64,000 nt of DNA from Gymnorhina tibicen. Taxonomy: Eukaryota; Chordata; Aves; Passeriformes; Artamidae. This document shows positions 1 through 12,722 of the stretch, one piece after another. Position 1 is the stretch's first letter. The number at the start of each line of letters is the position of its first letter. Position numbers and translations under genes: made by a program. The stretch covers positions 248,001-312,000 of the forward strand of contig VXAZ01010787.1 of NCBI GenBank assembly GCA_013399875.1, read 5' to 3'. The notes beneath the pieces were generated by a model. The model was given only the letters and a program-made list of their open reading frames with translations. It was not told the DNA's origin and searched no databases.

Positions 1-3000
1 CACTGGTTTGCTTTCAAACTAGTACATTCAGTTACCAGGCTAAATTATTGAGGCGGAAGTACTGTTGTAAATTTAAAAAAAGTGATGTAAAGGCATCATT
101 ATATGGTATCTACTTGATTTTTTTCCAGAAGTTCATAGCAATTTTTTTCAGGAAGCCAGACCTAAAAGGGGATTCATAGTCCTGGTTATTCAAAAGTGTC
201 CTCTTGGTAAAATTATAATCACATGGAAAAAAATTTGAAAGAATGTGACACAACTGCTCACAAAAACCTTAGAACCAAGATTTTGAGTTAACCTGTGTTA
301 AGTCCTTAATCCTATAAATCACTGTGCCCTTTTCTTTTCCTAGACTGACAGAAGTTGACACTGCTGTATTTTTAGTTAATATAATCTGTAGGGACTGTTA
401 TTAACCAGCCACCTTAGATATAGAACCTCTAAGCCCTATTAAATGCTGGTGGTCTGGGTAATAGACATCTTGTTAATGAGATGAAATGGTCTCCTTATGA
501 AGTGAGAGTCTTGCATTAAAGTCTTGAAGGCAGGTGTTACACTCCAATCCTGTTTGGGATAGAGAGATTTATCCAGTACAACCCAGATATTAAATTTGCA
601 TTTTAAAAACTAAGTAAATAATATAATTCCACTACTGCATCAATGTATTCAGCAATTTACATTGATTTTTATACAAAAAATCAAATCTGAAGCTCAGCAT
701 AAATACAGCAGACTTCTTACTAGTGAGTGATTTGACAACTTTATTGTGGACAACAATGGTATCAGATATGGAATATAAATATCAATTCATTGAAAACTTT
801 AATTTCTGAAAGACATTTCTGATGAGCCCAGCATGTCCAATCAGGTGCAATCCCTTATGTATCCAAATGTTGATATTGCTGGCAGTTACCATAAGATAGC
901 ATTGTAACTATGAAAAGTTGCAAATTTTTTGCATATAAATTAAAGATTGTGGGACAAAACTGAAGATTGCTTTTTGCAGTCTACCTGTTTTTATAATAAA
1001 TTGCACAGCTTTTCAGGTGGGGACATATAGCAGTGTTGTGCTAGCAGTATTCTGTTCCTGATTATTCTTTCCTGACAAATTTCTATCTTGAGATAAGTAA
1101 CATCTGATGAAACAGTATGTGAAGAGATAATTTTATGGCAGTGAATGAAATAGTAATTTGAGGGTACATTTATATAATCAAAAAAGGTTAAATAAGGAGA
1201 AGGCTTTCTGCTAAAAACCAAAAAAATCCCAAAGAAAAAAACTCCTTTGAAAAAACCTACCATCTTATGGATATGTAATGTGAAAGGATCTTAAAGAAAT
1301 ATGGTGCAGATTGTGAAATGAAAGTTTCATGACAATGAAGTCAATTGTTCCTTGCTTCTTTGATACTTGTTGTATCAAAGTTAAGCATACCTAATTAAAA
1401 AAGGTTCCTTTTTGATTTAATAAATTGAGTAAAACAATGCAATAATTCTTCTAAGCATTAGGCTTTAGAAAAGTCAAAATTTTCCTAAGGTACTGAGAAA
1501 ACCAATCAACAGCATGTAGCTTACTGCCTTGCCTTGACATTGCATTAATCTCCCAGCATCCTGTATAAAATAGTAATTCAGATAAGGTCTTTCAAATGTT
1601 TCTCTGACATTTTAAAAATTAAGCTGGAAAACAATCAGTTTTGTTGCTGTTAAGCAACAAATGCTTTAATTGATTACCTGCTTTGCTAAACAGAAAACAA
1701 AGTTCTGTCAATAAAGTCCAAAACTCTGGTCAAAAGTAAACACAAAATATGTAATTGATTGTTGCTCAGCTAGTGTTTTGAAAATGAAATGATCTTTAAA
1801 AGGTCTTCAAAATGGGAACAAGAATTAAAGCATACAATTGAGTGGAAAGACCTACATGACACACTGCATTATGCTGCTGCCAGTGTTACATACCATTATT
1901 TAAGCTGTAAATTCCCACAGGATGGAAAAGACACATTTATAGAGCAAGACTCTGAACAACTCCATTTGGGCTTGTCAGCCCAATATACAAAATCTCATTT
2001 TATTATGCACATAAGACCTTAGAAAATATACAGCCTTCATATAGTTAGTTTTGATCATTTGTATTTCTAATTTGAATTGCATTGTTATTTTCAGAGATGA
2101 CTATTAATTTACTTAGTGACCCTGTAAAATTTTAATTTTTTTTAGTAAAAGAAATAGATATCCAAATAGTTGGCTACAGATAAATTAATTTAATAATATA
2201 TACATTTTTAAAAAGATATAGTACCTTTATTTATTAGGAGAGGGAAAATGAGGAATTATACTTTTGATAAGGTAGTATGTATTTTTTGGCTATAATTAAT
2301 TGTGGCCAATAAGTGCAAAATTAAATTCTAATAATGTGATCATTTATTCATGTTTGTTGATGAATTTTGACATAAATATAAATGAGTGGATTGTGTAAGC
2401 AGTAAGAGTTAGATATGTATCATTCCTGAAGAAGGTTATGATCATAAGTGTGAAAGGCATAATTAAGGTGATTTTGCTACTCTGATCTAGTCATCTTCTA
2501 TAACCAAGTTTGAATGCTGGAACCATAACTAACGAAGGACATTTTGTGGAGATTTTTGGTTTGTTTTGTTTTTTATTTTGTATTGCTGGTTGATTGATTT
2601 TTTAAGGATAGCTTTGTCTATTGGTTCCTTCTAAAATAAACCTTTGTGAGTGAGTCAGAGTGATAAACAGGAGAAAAAGCAAATGGAAGCAACTAGTGGT
2701 ATTTGGATCCAATTTTATTCAAATCACATCTGATATTTAATAAAACACTATTTCTAAAAAATATTTTCCTAGAATTGGGGAATATTCTGTAGGTGAACCA
2801 TCTTACAAGAAATTCTCATTTCTCTATCTTTCCACATTTCCAGTGTGACTAGATCTCTTTTATACAGTTTTTTCATCTTCAGTAATGATTGCAGAGCTTT
2901 GCAGCCTGGTATCAATTATAAATGTCACAAATATGCTATTCATTTCTTATTACGGGACTTTAAATGTTAAAACAAATTTTGATATCCTCACACAAATGGC

Positions 3001-4518
3001 AAGACCTTTTTCCCTTTTTCTGGTTTGAGCACTACATCCTTTTAGCTGGTTTTCAAATTACATGATTGTGTTCCTAACTAATACAATTTGAATTAATCAT
3101 CAGTCATTGCAAAATTTCTGCATCATATCATTATAAAGAAATCCTCTTCTTAAAGAGCAGACTGCAAGAAATAAATATGCAGATACAAAGATCGTGTTTG
3201 AAGATTGGGTAGCACTTCACATTGCCATTCTGATAGTCTCTCCAAGATTTAAAACTGCCTCCAGTATATAATGTGCTTTTGGCTTTAAAAACATCTGAAA
3301 ACTGTATTCCACTCACTTTCTTGATAGTTTTAATTACATTAATATTAAACTTACAAACTGTATTATATGACGTTGACATGAACTGCTTCTTGATTTCACT
3401 TAAATAAAACCAGGTGTTCTAGAGTCTTCAGTTATTCATAGAGTACAAATTCTGTTGTCAGATAATTTTTATCTTTATGGAAAAAACAAAGTTATTCCTG
3501 AACAGGAAAGAGTACAGAAATTTGAAAGAAAACATGTAGTACTTATATTGTAACATTGTGTTCTCAAAGCTGTATTGCAGGTGTAAAAAGCAGGTGAGTA
3601 AGTATTCTGGTATCTTTTAAGTGATGGGGAGGCTGAATTGTAAAAGGATTAAGAGAAGTGCTTAAGGCTATTCAGGGAATTATTAACAAAACCAGGATTA
3701 TCTCTCTAAATGCTCTGGCTTTTAGTCCAGTCTTTTTCCACCTTGCTCACACTGTTCGTGAAGAGAATCAGATTAGGTTAAGAGATTAATTAACAGCATC
3801 TTAAGTCTTCTGTTATTTTCTTCCATGCAGTGTAAAGTCAAAATCACTCCATATGACCTACTGAATCATATTGAATCTAATTGCAGTTCAGCTATCCTTA
3901 GCAATTCCTACATTATCTTCTTCTCTATGTATCTCACACGGATCAGCAAGGAATTTGTTTAGCAGGAGTCAAAATAACAACAGTTTGGGTTTTTGGAGGA
4001 TATGGTGGTTTTTCTTGAGGACATGACTGCTAAGGATTTCACTGTGATAATTATTATATTTTACAAGAACTTTCTAAACTACTCATGGCTGCTGAAGTTT
4101 GAAAGCCGCATCTGCCCTTTTCCTGGAATAGAAACATTAAACATCTTAGTAATATTTAACTACTTGGAGGAGATTCAAGATGTCTTTTGGGTATGAATTT
4201 TGTCCAAAGCCACAAGACCTAAATTCATGTCTACATTGACACAGGTAGGTGTATAATTACATAGGGGTCTTTATGTCCCCTGTATAATTTCCATAATATT
4301 TGGGATGTTTCCCAAGCCCTCTTCTCCAGCCTCTAGAACCAGGAGAGATGTGGATATTCAAATACAATATTCTCTTAAGCATATGCTGTCAATTCCTTTA
4401 GGGAAATCTCCTACCTCAGCAGTGTCTGTTAATGCAAGTACTAATCTTGAGGTACAGAACTGTTAGGGGACACATGTTGTGAACTGAAGTTAATTCAGGT
4501 GTGGACTTTATGTTTTAG

Positions 4519-4603
4519 GTGCTTCTTGGAGTTGGATTTGTTCCTGGCTAACCTGAGTTCACCCCAATCCAAATCTGGGTTCTCCTTCTGCCAGATCAAA
4601 CCG
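4519..4603 (+). other. Candidate 85-bp exon (unconfirmed)
   Basis: The segment is preceded by a T-rich run ending in TTTTAG and followed by CCG|GTAAGTAG, a strong vertebrate 5' splice-site match. Only one of the three frames is open: one leading base plus 28 codons, encoding a peptide that begins CFLELDLFLANL and ends FCQIKP. There is no start or stop codon in that frame, as expected for an internal exon. I do not recognise the peptide. Chance AG...GT pairs are common in 64 kb of vertebrate sequence, so this is only a candidate; a non-coding exon or pseudo-exon is equally possible. Confidence 0.2.
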
Positions 4604-5302
4604 GTAAGTAGCTTTCATTCTGTAATGTTTTTCCCAGTCCTTCTGCTTTGCTGCTGAGGGTAGATTCACTGTGCAAGAATCTGGGTGTATTTTAGAGTGG
4701 AGAATTCATAAAGGATGAATCATACTGGTTATTGGAAGAGCAGGTGGCTGAGAGATGCAGGGCAGGGAATAGAGAGGTTTTGAGTATATTTCGTACCTCA
4801 AAAAGCACTACAGGCTTCTTTTCATGTAATGTGCAGCAGCACTGTGTTAGTCTTGACACAACTGTCCACACAGTCAGTCATGTGCTGACTATGCTTGGAG
4901 AACAGATGTGCCACAGCCTTTTGTTTTCTAAGCTATATGATCTACTCAGTTTGTCTGGATCTAGCAGTGGTGTGCCAAGAATCAGCATTAGGCTTGATCC
5001 TTAGTTATTATATGAAGTACTGTTCTGAAACAAGTGGAAAAAATAATATGCTGTTGGCATTTAAAGGTGCTAGAAATATAGAAAGTATTGTAAATACCAG
5101 GCACATTTGAGAAATAGCTTTGAGATTCCTTTGTTAAATATCTTCTTCTGTTTAAAGCTTCATCTGAATTTTAAGCACAAACAGAATAGAATAAGTGTGG
5201 CTTTCATTTTTTTGTCCCACAAAGTAATAATTTGTTATCTTGAAAAGTATAAGACAATTTAAAACTAAGATGTTTTTATTTTCTGTGTTACTGGAAAAAT
5301 AG

Positions 5303-5367
5303 CCACTAAAATGTGATCTGATTCCCTTTTTACCTCCCTTTTTTGCAATGAGATCACATTTTTGTGG
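5303..5367. repeat. 17-bp imperfect inverted repeat, 31-nt spacer
   Basis: The arms at 5303-5319 and 5351-5367 are reverse complements at 16 of 17 positions, with the single mismatch inside an A/T run. The 31-nt spacer is pyrimidine-rich. The structure could fold as a hairpin in RNA from either strand, or be the remnant of a short terminal-inverted-repeat element. No flanking target-site duplication was found, so the origin is open. Confidence 0.6.
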
Positions 5368-7559
5368 TGATACAAAAAAATCTACAATATATTAGAAGTT
5401 CTAATACTGGTCATGAATTCTTGAAAGCTCCTGTGCAAGATCCAATTATCAGCTCTTGAGGAACACTCTAAGTCACAAGCAAAAGCTTTGCCAATGTCCC
5501 ATTATTAAAAAAGGTAACAAAAACTGGTGATGAACTACAATTTTTCCTCCTCAGGAAAATCCTTGTTGAAAACCATGTTGTTTAATAGGAAGCTGTGGGG
5601 TGTGAGTAAACTTGGTTTACTTACAAATGGAATATCAGGAGTCTGACCAAATGTGATGTGGTTGGGAAGAAAAAGTAGTATGTATTTCATATGTCATTGT
5701 CATATGCACTTAAAAATCAGAAGACTGAAGAGCTCTTTGTGTTACACTTGTCCCTTTGTATATCTTCTCACAGAAATAGTACTGTCTCATCAGTGTCTCT
5801 GAAATGTCAGCCAGCTTCAAGACTCACTTTTTTCTTGTCTAGGGCCCATTGCTTTTCAGATCACAAAAGAAAATCTTGCATAACTCTTTAATTTCTTTCT
5901 TCCTACTCAATTATTATTATTATATCCAGAAAATTATATTAAAAAATTTAAGGTCCCAAAGTCAAGCATTCAAATTAGAAAACACTAAAATGAAAACTCC
6001 CCATGCAGCCTTCAGTTGGCTCACTTGGACAGATACATTGTAAGGCTCTTTAATTACATCACACAGAATATTTTTTTCATATGGGATCCCTGGATCCGTC
6101 AGTCAGAGATGGTACTTCCTTAATTAGAAATACTCAATATTTTGTTCTTTTGTCCTTGTTCAGTGTGTGGACAAGCCTTACTGGCTTCAAACTAATCAGA
6201 CTGCACTCTTTAAACAGAAGTTATTGATTTTTTCTGTGCTATTTTCTAAATGGAACTCATTAATATAATGTCAGACATTACTCTATATTCACAAAATCCT
6301 CATAAGGTTAAGGGATTTTATTATCTTCATTTTACATATGGGTGATGGCCATGCAGAGAAATTAAGCTTAAGTATATTCACTAGATTTGTGTGTCCAGTT
6401 TGGGGTGTCTGTAACCTCTTATTCTTCAGTGTGCTTGGCATAGTGTAATTCAGTACAAACTCAGGATATGAACCCTGCTGGATTCTCTATTTCTTCTAAA
6501 TAGCTATTAATCCAACTTGCTATCTGTAGTGGAAAAATCTCCAAAACAAATATTAAAAACTAGCCTTTAAAAAGTCATTACAAATTTTGTAATAAAACTT
6601 TTTCACAGGACTGCCAAGGAAAAGGATAACATCTAATCCAGATCTGCAGTGCAGATACAGCTGCCTTATTTTTACTTCTGAAGCTCCTTCTTCCCTTTCC
6701 AACATATTCAACAAAAAGTAAATAGATGGTATAAAGATATGTATGAGTATGCAACGTGGAATAAGATAGTGGGAATAAGAGTGATTCTCTGAAGTGAAGA
6801 ATGGGATATCAGTTGACAACAGCGAGTATTTTAATAACAGATATGGGCAATGAGATTAAATTTTATTTAGGGACATTATCTCAGTTTTACTGTCACTTTA
6901 AAATTAATTTTCTGCAGATCTTTGAGTAAGCTTATATGTATGATTGGGAAAGAAGGCTTTATTATATTTATGTTTATTGGCTATATTAATATCAAATAAC
7001 TGTGTAATATATGCATTTAGGTAATATATTCAAACAAGGAACAGAAAAGTATTCCCTCATGTCTCACAACCATCTCATCAACACTACTGGAGTCTTTAAA
7101 TCTCTAAGCCTCTGATCTTGGAACTATTAGAGCAGATATTGAGCTGGCAGCTTCATCCTCTGAGTGTATCAATACTTTGGCAGTCATAAACTGTGGATTT
7201 GGGATGAATTCACATATCTTCCCTGATGTTGGAGGACATTGGAGTAACAGGTTTCACTTGCGAATCTGGAGGGATTCTCACTGTGATCAAAAGCTTACAG
7301 CCTATTACATACTGACTTCATCATTCCCCCTGCTTCTCCTTAGTCTGAATGTCAGCTTTATTCCCCTACAGCCTACCTCAGTTCTCACCCATCAGTTCCC
7401 TGCTCCTTTCCTTTATCTTTCATAGGATTTCTTCACATAGATCCCATTTATCTTTGTGTTCCTTTCCAGGATCAAATTTTTGATTATTTTTGATTTCCTT
7501 TTGATTATAGCTGAAGTGAACAACATCTTCCATTGTGATGTTTGTATGCCAGAGGACAG

Positions 7560-8282
7560 TGTCAGCACAAGCACATGACCGACCTTTTATTCCTTTGCTA
7601 GGTGTGGAATGTGGAAATGTTTATTTCAGTAAGATTATCTTATTAAGGACCTTGTCAAATGGGATAATAAGGAAAAACAGGTGAGCCACAGACAAAGTGA
7701 CACAAACCTGATGGACTAACATAGAGACAAAACCAAGAAACAAGCCTTGTCAGTCACACTAATTGATGGGCTATCAGGAAACTGCATGCACGATATTGCA
7801 GCCAACAAGGATGGAAACCTGAGGGTTCAAAATGGGGAGGTGAGGAGCTCAGCAGGTCTAGGCAAACTGATGAGGAAGAAGGCAAGGGAAGGGAATGGGG
7901 AGAAACAAAGGAGAAAAGTGGGATGAAAGGGTTGGTGCCACATGAATAGGGCCAGTCACTGTGCTTATTTGACTAAGACCTATGCCTGATCACCACAGTG
8001 CATCCTGTCTTTTGTTAATCCTTTCCTAACTAGGCCTCTGCATGGTCTCACTGCCTATCCCACGCGTGAGCACTGCAAGAACTGGGTGCCATCCACTGGA
8101 AGGGAGTGGCTGTGAATGGATCTGAGCTGGTGGGTCCATGTTCAGCTTTGCTATGGGTTGAACCTGCAAGTGGGAAATCAGCAGCTGCCATGTCCCACAG
8201 ACTGGGAGTGCACTGCGCTGGGCTCCAGAGGCTGGGCAAAGGAGGAAGTCTTGGCCTAGGGTTGCTCTAACATCCCTTAACA
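7560..8282 (-). mobile_element. Probable old solo LTR (723 bp), family not identified
   Basis: The block begins TGTCAGCAC and ends CTTAACA, so its termini are TG...CA. It is flanked on both sides by GACAG (7555-7559 and 8283-8287), a 5-bp direct repeat as expected for ERVL-type integration. Base composition inside is clearly less AT-rich than on either side. Orientation is tentatively minus because the complement of TTTATT at 7621-7626 gives AATAAA about 60 bp before what would be the 3' end. I see no clear TATA box in either orientation. No internal gag, pol or env sequence adjoins it, so it would be a solo LTR. The open frames inside (for example on the minus strand at 8026-8295) are incidental. 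Because I chose the boundaries by searching for matching ends, chance agreement is possible. Confidence 0.45.
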
Positions 8283-8863
8283 GACAGGTTTTCATTTGAC
8301 AGAAGTAATTCCAAAGATTAAATTGGGCAGCATATCATTTTCAAGAATTATAAGCATAATCCAACCTGATGCTTCGTGAAAATATAACGAAAAGGGTCTT
8401 TTTTTAAATGTGCACGGCTAATGATCCCATTTTTTAATAGGAAAGATTTTTGTACTATTTATTTCCTAGGTTACAATATCTATACATTATAATCTTTTTT
8501 AAAAGTATGGTCATGAATAAGATGATGAGAAATTTTGAGACAAAATGAATATATGGCATTCTTCATCTTTTTTAAATAAGGCTTGGCTCAAATTCCTATT
8601 TAAGATCATAATATGGCAGAAAATTTCTGTTGCACTTATCCAGGCATGGATGAAATTAGAATTTATAAATATCCGTTGTTTCAGGCTGTGCTGGGTTATG
8701 CATAATGTTCTTTGCTGTATATCACTACAACAGAAAAAGATAGCAGAATTGTTTCCTTATGACTATTGAAAACAATGGGTAAACTCTCTCCCTCCCACAT
8801 GCTTTCATATGTAGAGTTTTCCCCATTGTAACACTTACTCAAAATATTATGGTTTAATATAAA

Positions 8864-8926
8864 GTTGTTGTGTTGTTTTTTTGGTTTTTGCATTTTTGGT
8901 TTTGGTTGGTTTTTGGTTTTTTTTTC
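8864..8926 (+). repeat. GT-rich low-complexity tract
   Basis: About 60 bases consist almost only of T and G, with GGTTTTTGG-type words repeated irregularly. Similar tracts, or their A/C complements, recur in this window near 11.1, 19.1, 31.0, 31.2 and 63.3 kb. Confidence 0.8.
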
Positions 8927-11073
8927 CAATAAGCAGTAAAAATGATCTCTACAGTGACTGGTAGCTCAAGTACTAAGGTTGTTTGAGAAAATTGAATTGT
9001 GCTGAGGGGCAACTGTGCTTATGAAGTCTTTAGTGCATGTAAACAAACAGAAAACTATGCATATTCCCTCAGCAAAAGCTACTTGCAGACAGCAGAGAAT
9101 GTCAGTAAGTACGCATATGAAGTGGCTGTAGCAAATAGTGCAGAGAGAGGAGAAAAGGCAGATGTTGTAATGCAATGACACTGCACAGAAGACCAGTGTG
9201 TAACATTAAAATAAGCAGTTTTCCTGTTACAGCTGGCCATGCACAGCACAGTGTACACTTGGAATATATAATGCTGTAGCATCTGCTTCTCTGTAAGGCT
9301 TTCATTTTCTTTTTCAGACAGCTATAATCTCAAATTTTTTGTTTGATAACTCTGATCTGCTTGATGGGAGAAAAAAGGCTGCAGTGTTGTCACAATCTCT
9401 AAGTCAATTCCTTTAGCAATGAAAGAGACCCCAGAAATTTTGTACAGTACACTGCAGTGAAAACACAAAAAGCATTTGCTTTTCTGCCTGCTGCACTCCA
9501 GTCATTTTCTTTACTTCATGCAAGATGGAGTGCAGGTGACAAGGACTAGTCTAAAAGGTAAAAAGAAAGGTATTTCTTTTACTGCGGGAGAAAGTCACAA
9601 AAGAATGGACATTTTCAGAGCTGGACTTTATTGCTTAGTTCATATTTTTGCACTTTAAGGCATATAAATCTCTTCATGAGATGTGAATTTAAACTGGTTT
9701 TCACAGATTCTGTTTTGTCACAGAAACCTTGTTTCTTTGGGTTTTTTTTCAAAATTGCTTTGCTGGCCAATATTTTTAAAAATGTTAAATATTCTAACAT
9801 TTAAGTATACTCTTTTACTATATATATTTATGATTGTTGTTACAGAAAAAGATTTTTAACATATTGACAGATAGTAGAGAAATCAAAAACGTAATTTAAT
9901 ACAGTTTTCATGCCTGCAGGTTTGACCGCAATGAATAAAGAGTGAAGCTTATTTAGTTTTCTGTGGTTTCCAACAGGCCTTCCAGGCTATGGCAGCTTAG
10001 TCTTTTTAATAATGTTACTTTGCCTTTGGATAAAACCTGCTGCATCCACCGATTCCACAAATGAATGTACAAATATTAAAAGGGGGAAATGGATTTATAC
10101 CTGAATATTGGATAGATCTAATTACACGATAGAATCAAAAAACTCCACTTCTGCAGAATATAGAGCCCTAAAATCCATGCATAATTATATATCCATTTTG
10201 AAAAAGTAAACCAATTAGGTCACTGGCGTATTCACATAAAATGTGATTGAAGGTCACAGCCTTTTGGTAAACATAAATGACCTATTGAAAGGTACAGACT
10301 TTTTACTTCCTTTTGCTAGGTTATCTATACATACCAGTGATCACTCCCTCTGATTTCTCCCTCTTCAAATCCTTTGCATGCAATCTTTTCATCACCACCT
10401 TTTTCAGGGAATCCTTGCAGCCTTCCCCACCCATCTCCTTTGATGAAATTTTCCTCAGTCCCTTCAGAGTGCCAGATATTTCCTCCCTGCTTTGTGTGTA
10501 GTTCTCCCATCTCCACCCAAATGTTCAGTGTTTCTTTTTTCTGCAGCTTTTTAAAGAACACGTGTCAAGGTGCTAATTCCACAAGGCTTCAATTTACCTG
10601 TAATCCTGATTCTTTTTTCATAATTACTGATTTATTCTTTCTCCTTGCGTATTCCATCCAGTGCAGACACAAGTCTAAAAAACACTGCAGTGATGCCTGA
10701 ATGTGCAAAACATGGCTTTTGTGTTGCTGTGCTGCAGGATACAGTGGTGAACTCCAGGGTCAAAAGCTCAGTAAACCAAATATAGGGGTAAGAAAACAGA
10801 CATTCTTTCCCATGCAGGAAAGTCTGGGATTTCCTGTGAAGTGCTTAGAAAAAAGTAGGACACAACATCTAAATAGCAAGTAGCCCAAAGTAATTTTATT
10901 TCTGTTATCTTGCTAGTGTTTTCAAAGAGGGTAATATTTGCTGTCAACAAAACAGTTCTTTTGCCAGAACAGTACTCCATTGTATTTTTCATGTCTTGAA
11001 CAATATGTTTACTTCTATCCTCCAGCTATCCTTTCTCATTTTGGCAGGTAGAATAGGAAAACTGAAACCTCAC

Positions 11074-11198
11074 TGAAAAAATACCCCCGAAAAATCCAAA
11101 AAACAAAACAAAAACAAAAACCAAGAAACAAACACCCCCCCCCAAACCCCAAAAACCCAACAAACAAACAAAAAACCAAACCAATCCAAAACAGAAAA
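11074..11198. repeat. A/C-rich low-complexity tract with C9 run
   Basis: About 125 bases are nearly all A and C, with CAAA and ACAAA words and a C9 homopolymer at 11135-11143. The minus strand reads GGG, T5, GGGG, TTT, G9 across 11158-11135, which fits a four-tract G-quadruplex if the G9 run supplies two tracts. Confidence 0.8.
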
Positions 11199-12484
11199 GA
11201 AGTTATTAACTCAGCCTAAGATACCTTATTTTCTCAATTTTCCAGCAGAGACATGCTACAAACCAAAGATGAATCAATCCTGAGGTGCAAAAGTATTGTT
11301 CTACCTTCCACAATTTCTACAGATCTGTTTATTATTCCCTTTCAGGAATACTTCTAGTTGTTTTTGCTGAGCAGTAATATAATAGCTGAAATTAGACTTG
11401 AAAAACATTAGACTATAGGCCATGTGGAAGAAAACTGATTGAAATCAGCTCAGAGGAGGAGAGGTTTCATTCCATGTGTGTTCATTCCAACACATCAATG
11501 TGATTCAGCAGGTGACTAGGTATGGAAGATAAGAGTAGGTAGTCAGAAATATGAAGGAATCCAGAAAAAAAATAGCAACTGAAGCAAAACTGTGGAACAT
11601 AAAAGGGGGTGGGGATGTTGAGGAGATAGAGGAAAAAGGGGTGTTTGAGAGTCTGAATGATTAATAATAAAAATGTTATGATTCTAAGGATTCAGTGCTT
11701 TATTACATTTAACAGATGAACATTAGGGAAAAGGCTAAGCCTTCAGGAACCAGGAGAAACTTGGGTAGCAGAGAATTTCACAGTTTCTTTATCACAGACT
11801 GGGTAGGAACCATGGTCTTTGCTACAATAAATTTATTTTTCATTTCTGACTCCTAAACTTACATGAAAATCAGAATAAAAACAATTCTGGAACAATTCTT
11901 GCCACCCTGAGAAAGACTTCCTGGATAAGCAAGTAGATGTTGTTTAGTCACCATTTAGTAAAAGAAACCTTTCTCTTAACAGCTATGTGAAAAATTTTCT
12001 CTGTGCCAGGTGAACTGGACTCGTTCACAGGCAGGAAAAATGTAAGACTTCTGAAAATGCTTAATTGAAAGTGCAATAGTAGACTTCAGTTTACCTGTTT
12101 TTTCCAGAAAGCTTTATGTATTCATATTCCATGTTAAGAAGACAAAACAATACACTAGAAGACAAAAATACACCAGAAAAGATACATTTGCATTTTAACT
12201 CACTAAAGGGACTAAGTTAGACCACAGTAGGGTGGTTTCGTACCTGATTTAGTCATGGAACTAGTTTACTCTGCTGTTGACTACATAATGCTGTAATTAC
12301 TCTTAACCTCACTTGTCTTTGATCTACATAAGAGATGTGCATTGTCTATGCTATTTTTCTAACATATGGTTATAATTATTTTCTATATTTAAGTCAGTGT
12401 ATTTTTTAGCATTAATAAAATTGAGAAATATATTGATGACTGAAGCCTCTAAAAATGTGCCAAAATTAGGGGTCTTATTTCATG

Positions 12485-12509
12485 AATGAATAATGAAGAA
12501 TTATTCATT
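12485..12509. repeat. Perfect 10-bp hairpin
   Basis: The arms AATGAATAAT (12485-12494) and ATTATTCATT (12500-12509) are exact reverse complements around a 5-nt loop. It is AT-only apart from one G-C pair, so it may be fortuitous. Confidence 0.6.
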
Positions 12510-12672
12510 GTGGTCATCATTCCAAACTCAATCATTGTCTGTACCTGAAATATGGTATTAACATGACAATTAATGAAAGTACTTCATTTCATTGCGTACT
12601 AGAAAGTCGCCATAAACTTATTTCAAATTCTTAGTCTCTGAATTTTTCTACCGTAGATGATGGATCTGGTCA

Positions 12673-12722
12673 TCTTAGATGTTTTCCTACTAATTTTTCT
12701 TAGATGTTTTCCTATTAATTCT
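12673..12722. repeat. 25-bp tandem duplication, two copies
   Basis: The units at 12673-12697 and 12698-12722 begin TCTTAGATGTTTTCCTA and agree at 23 of 25 positions. This indicates a local duplication, probably by replication slippage. Confidence 0.8.

Larger units (their letters stand above)
1..7559. other. AT-rich unique intergenic or intronic sequence
   Basis: No gene is recognised here. The open frames are all under 100 codons, rich in codons expected from AT-rich noise, and resemble no family I know. Small perfect hairpins occur at 1358-1380 (9-bp stem, 5-nt loop) and 1640-1661 (9-bp stem, 4-nt loop). A larger imperfect inverted repeat lies at 5303-5367 and an exon-like segment at 4519-4603; both are described separately. 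A short ATT run is at 5909-5923. I see no GC-rich block or retroelement tail in this stretch. Confidence 0.6.
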
